NCBI RefSeq assembly: GCF_020085105.1 | Contig: NC_058063.1 | Span: 17,392,262-17,456,261 of the forward strand | Source of the DNA: Siniperca chuatsi | Taxonomy: Eukaryota > Chordata > Actinopteri > Centrarchiformes > Sinipercidae | Length of the DNA: 64,000 nt | Reading direction: 5' to 3' | Shown here: piece after piece, positions 59,313-64,000 of the stretch | Layout: the number at the start of each line of letters is the position of its first letter | Numbering within the stretch: position 1 is the stretch's first letter | Notes under the pieces: model-generated | Databases searched by the model: none | What the model was told of the DNA's origin: nothing | Seen by the model: the letters and a program-made list of their open reading frames with translations, nothing else | Position numbers and translations under genes: made by a program

Positions 59313-61223
59313 ATAGATAATATAAAATGGACCATTAGTTTATTAGAAATCATGGAAGCTCGAATCTGCTGAGCCTATTTGTTTGTCTTACACTACGGTG
59401 CCTGTATATATTTCAACATTTCAACTTTCTAGTCTTGTATCACAGATTATTCCCAGTAAGCATTCGGTGATGCCCAGGTCAAAAAAGCCTTCCAGGCAGA
59501 TGAAAACAGAGCTAAATGTGATTGTAAAGTTTTCATCTACATTACATATAACTGTTGTTTCAACAGCATGTCACTGTCTATATTTGAACTAATTAATTTA
59601 GGACCTGCTTCACAATGAAATTAAATCATTGAAATGTAGCTGACACATTGGTTATATGTAACCTAGACATCACTTGTATCACTTTTGAACCAAATTTAAC
59701 CTTTTTTTTCTTTTGAACTTAGAAATCACCAAATTAATGCCTACAGGGTTGTTGATAACCCCTAAAAACTCCACCACTACACTGTTTTAGCTCCCCCAAC
59801 TCTGATATGATAGTTTTATGAATAAGTAGGTTCAGTCTTGTACTTCCAATTTTCTAGATTTGAGATGATTTTAATCTGCTGATTCCAGGACAGAGAAAAC
59901 TGCAATAAGTAAAACAGAAAGACATTCAGAGACACAGAGTACCATGGAAACACATTAAAGACCAACAGCAGCTTCAATGTTTTTTCATCCTTTGAATCAA
60001 GAAATACTTTAATATAGAAACATGGGCAGAATTCAGCATCGAGGTCTTAAAATGTACATTTATAAACAATACAAATAACATCTATCTCACAATTGACAAC
60101 TATGTTAAAACGTGACTTTGAGTGGCCAGATTGAGGATCTGCAGTGAGAGAGATATGGATGAAAAAGTCACTTGCTATCATCTTTTGGTTTGATTTCCCC
60201 TCATGAAGAGCAGTTTCCACATCCAGGCACACTCGATATGATCTTTAGCTCAAAGCTGCAGTCATGACAACATCACACCTGCTTAAAATAAGTTAAATAT
60301 ATATATATATATACTGAGTGTACAGAATAATGTAAAGAGTGGTTTAGTATTTTTCTAGCATGACAAAATTACCTCCACCTCCACATCTGGTGGCGCTAAT
60401 GTACAAATTTTACCCAAACCATCTAATACAACAACTATCCACAACTATACTCAGTATTACCCATGTGCCTCTCACACCTTATTCTCTGCAATAGTTTTCA
60501 AACAAACAGGTAGCTATAAAACTTAAAGTGTAGCAGGTAACAATAAATTCAGAATGATAACAGAAAAACATTTTTTTATATTGCTCTTGTTTTAAAAAGG
60601 ACTTTTATAACCTACTCCTAAAAAATAGCACATCTAATTCTTTTCTCAACTCTAGTTGCACAAAGGGAGATGTATAATAGAGGAGATGCTGGTTCTAACA
60701 ACAGTAAAAGAGAAGAGAGAGAATTAATTACCCAACTAACATGGCTGCGTGATGAAAAACAACCAAGCTATCAGCTGTACAGCGAGGTGTGCAGTTGATT
60801 GAGGAGGACTCAGTCATAATTAGCACTAAATACAAAGTACAGCTGAGGCTGATGGGAATGTCATTAGTTTTGCTGGTATTTGGTCATAAATCAAAGTATT
60901 GGACAAAATGAAATCTTGACCTGATGATGACGCTAGAGGAAAAGTCAGCGGAATTTTTGTTGAGGCTTGATTTACAAAGACCTAAAACCTATTTTCAAAA
61001 GCAGGACATCATAGTTAAATTATATGTGTGTTGGACTGTCAACGGAAAGTTCCACTCATCTGATAATTTGGTCTTTTCGTAAAATCCTTGCTAATGCAAT
61101 TCAGTGTTTAGCCAGTGTGATTTGTTGTAGTTGCTTTGGTCTATATCGCGTAAACCAGGGCAAAATTCAGCTTAAGATAAGTAGTAGAATTAACCCAAGG
61201 AAAACGCTAAGACTAAAAGATGT
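59313..61223. other. khnyn 3' UTR and downstream flank
   Basis: AT-rich stretch past the khnyn stop codon. The 3' UTR limit was not resolved and no gene is supported. Confidence 0.45.
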
Positions 61224-63832
<2,609 letters not shown>

Positions 63833-64000
63833 TCATGTTTACCCAATTCTGATGTAGTTTCCCCTTACATGTGACTCAGAATCAAATACAAGCAGCACAC
63901 ACGCACGGAAGCACAGAGGCCTTTGTCATTTTAAAACAACACTATGCATTTGACAAAGGGTAACTGTGGCACCAAGAACTATACTGGAAACAGTTTTTCT

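Overview
The window is nuclear DNA from a ray-finned, probably teleost, fish. Genes have many short GT-AG exons in AT-rich introns, and the introns hold fish-type repeats: hAT, Tc1/mariner and TTAA-flanked elements, LINE 3' ends that close in a short repeated tail, and (CA)n tracts. There is no bacterial or organellar gene structure. Five protein-coding genes were rebuilt exon by exon by checking splice sites and reading phase. All five lie on the minus strand, head to tail. No tRNA, rRNA or CRISPR array was seen.

Layout in plus coordinates, which is the reverse of transcription. 1-10,150: 5' half of lpcat4, a lysophospholipid acyltransferase; its 3' exons lie beyond base 1. 10,150-13,080: intergenic sequence and the emc4 3' UTR. 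13,081-17,640: emc4, a subunit of the ER membrane protein complex. 17,640-20,033: repeats and the 3' flank of the next gene. 20,034-32,330: a complete CYLD-type deubiquitinase with 16 coding exons and 975 residues. 32,330-33,948: adcy4 3' flank. 33,949-54,650: a complete membrane adenylyl cyclase of the ADCY2/4/7 group, called adcy4, with 25 coding exons and 1,278 residues. It carries about 240 extra N-terminal residues compared with mammalian ADCY4. 54,650-61,223: intergenic sequence. 61,224-63,765: the last four coding exons of khnyn, an NYN-domain RNase-family protein; its 5' part lies beyond 64,000.

The genes do not form an operon or an obvious pathway. In human, LPCAT4 and EMC4 lie together on 15q14, ADCY4 and KHNYN lie close together on 14q, and CYLD lies near ADCY7 and N4BP1 on 16q12. 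The window therefore looks like a vertebrate ohnologue block (CYLD, ADCY2/4/7 and N4BP1/KHNYN families) joined to the LPCAT4-EMC4 pair. KHNYN-like sequence next to the cyclase is the main reason for choosing ADCY4 over ADCY7.

I found no convincing new biological system. The observations most worth checking are: the N-terminal extension of the cyclase; two 3' splice sites whose upstream tract is a (TG)n microsatellite; two splice sites that abut the 3' ends of retroelements; several foldback elements inside introns; and a frame-neutral cassette of three very short exons in the cyclase C1b linker. Many other intervals are decayed repeats.
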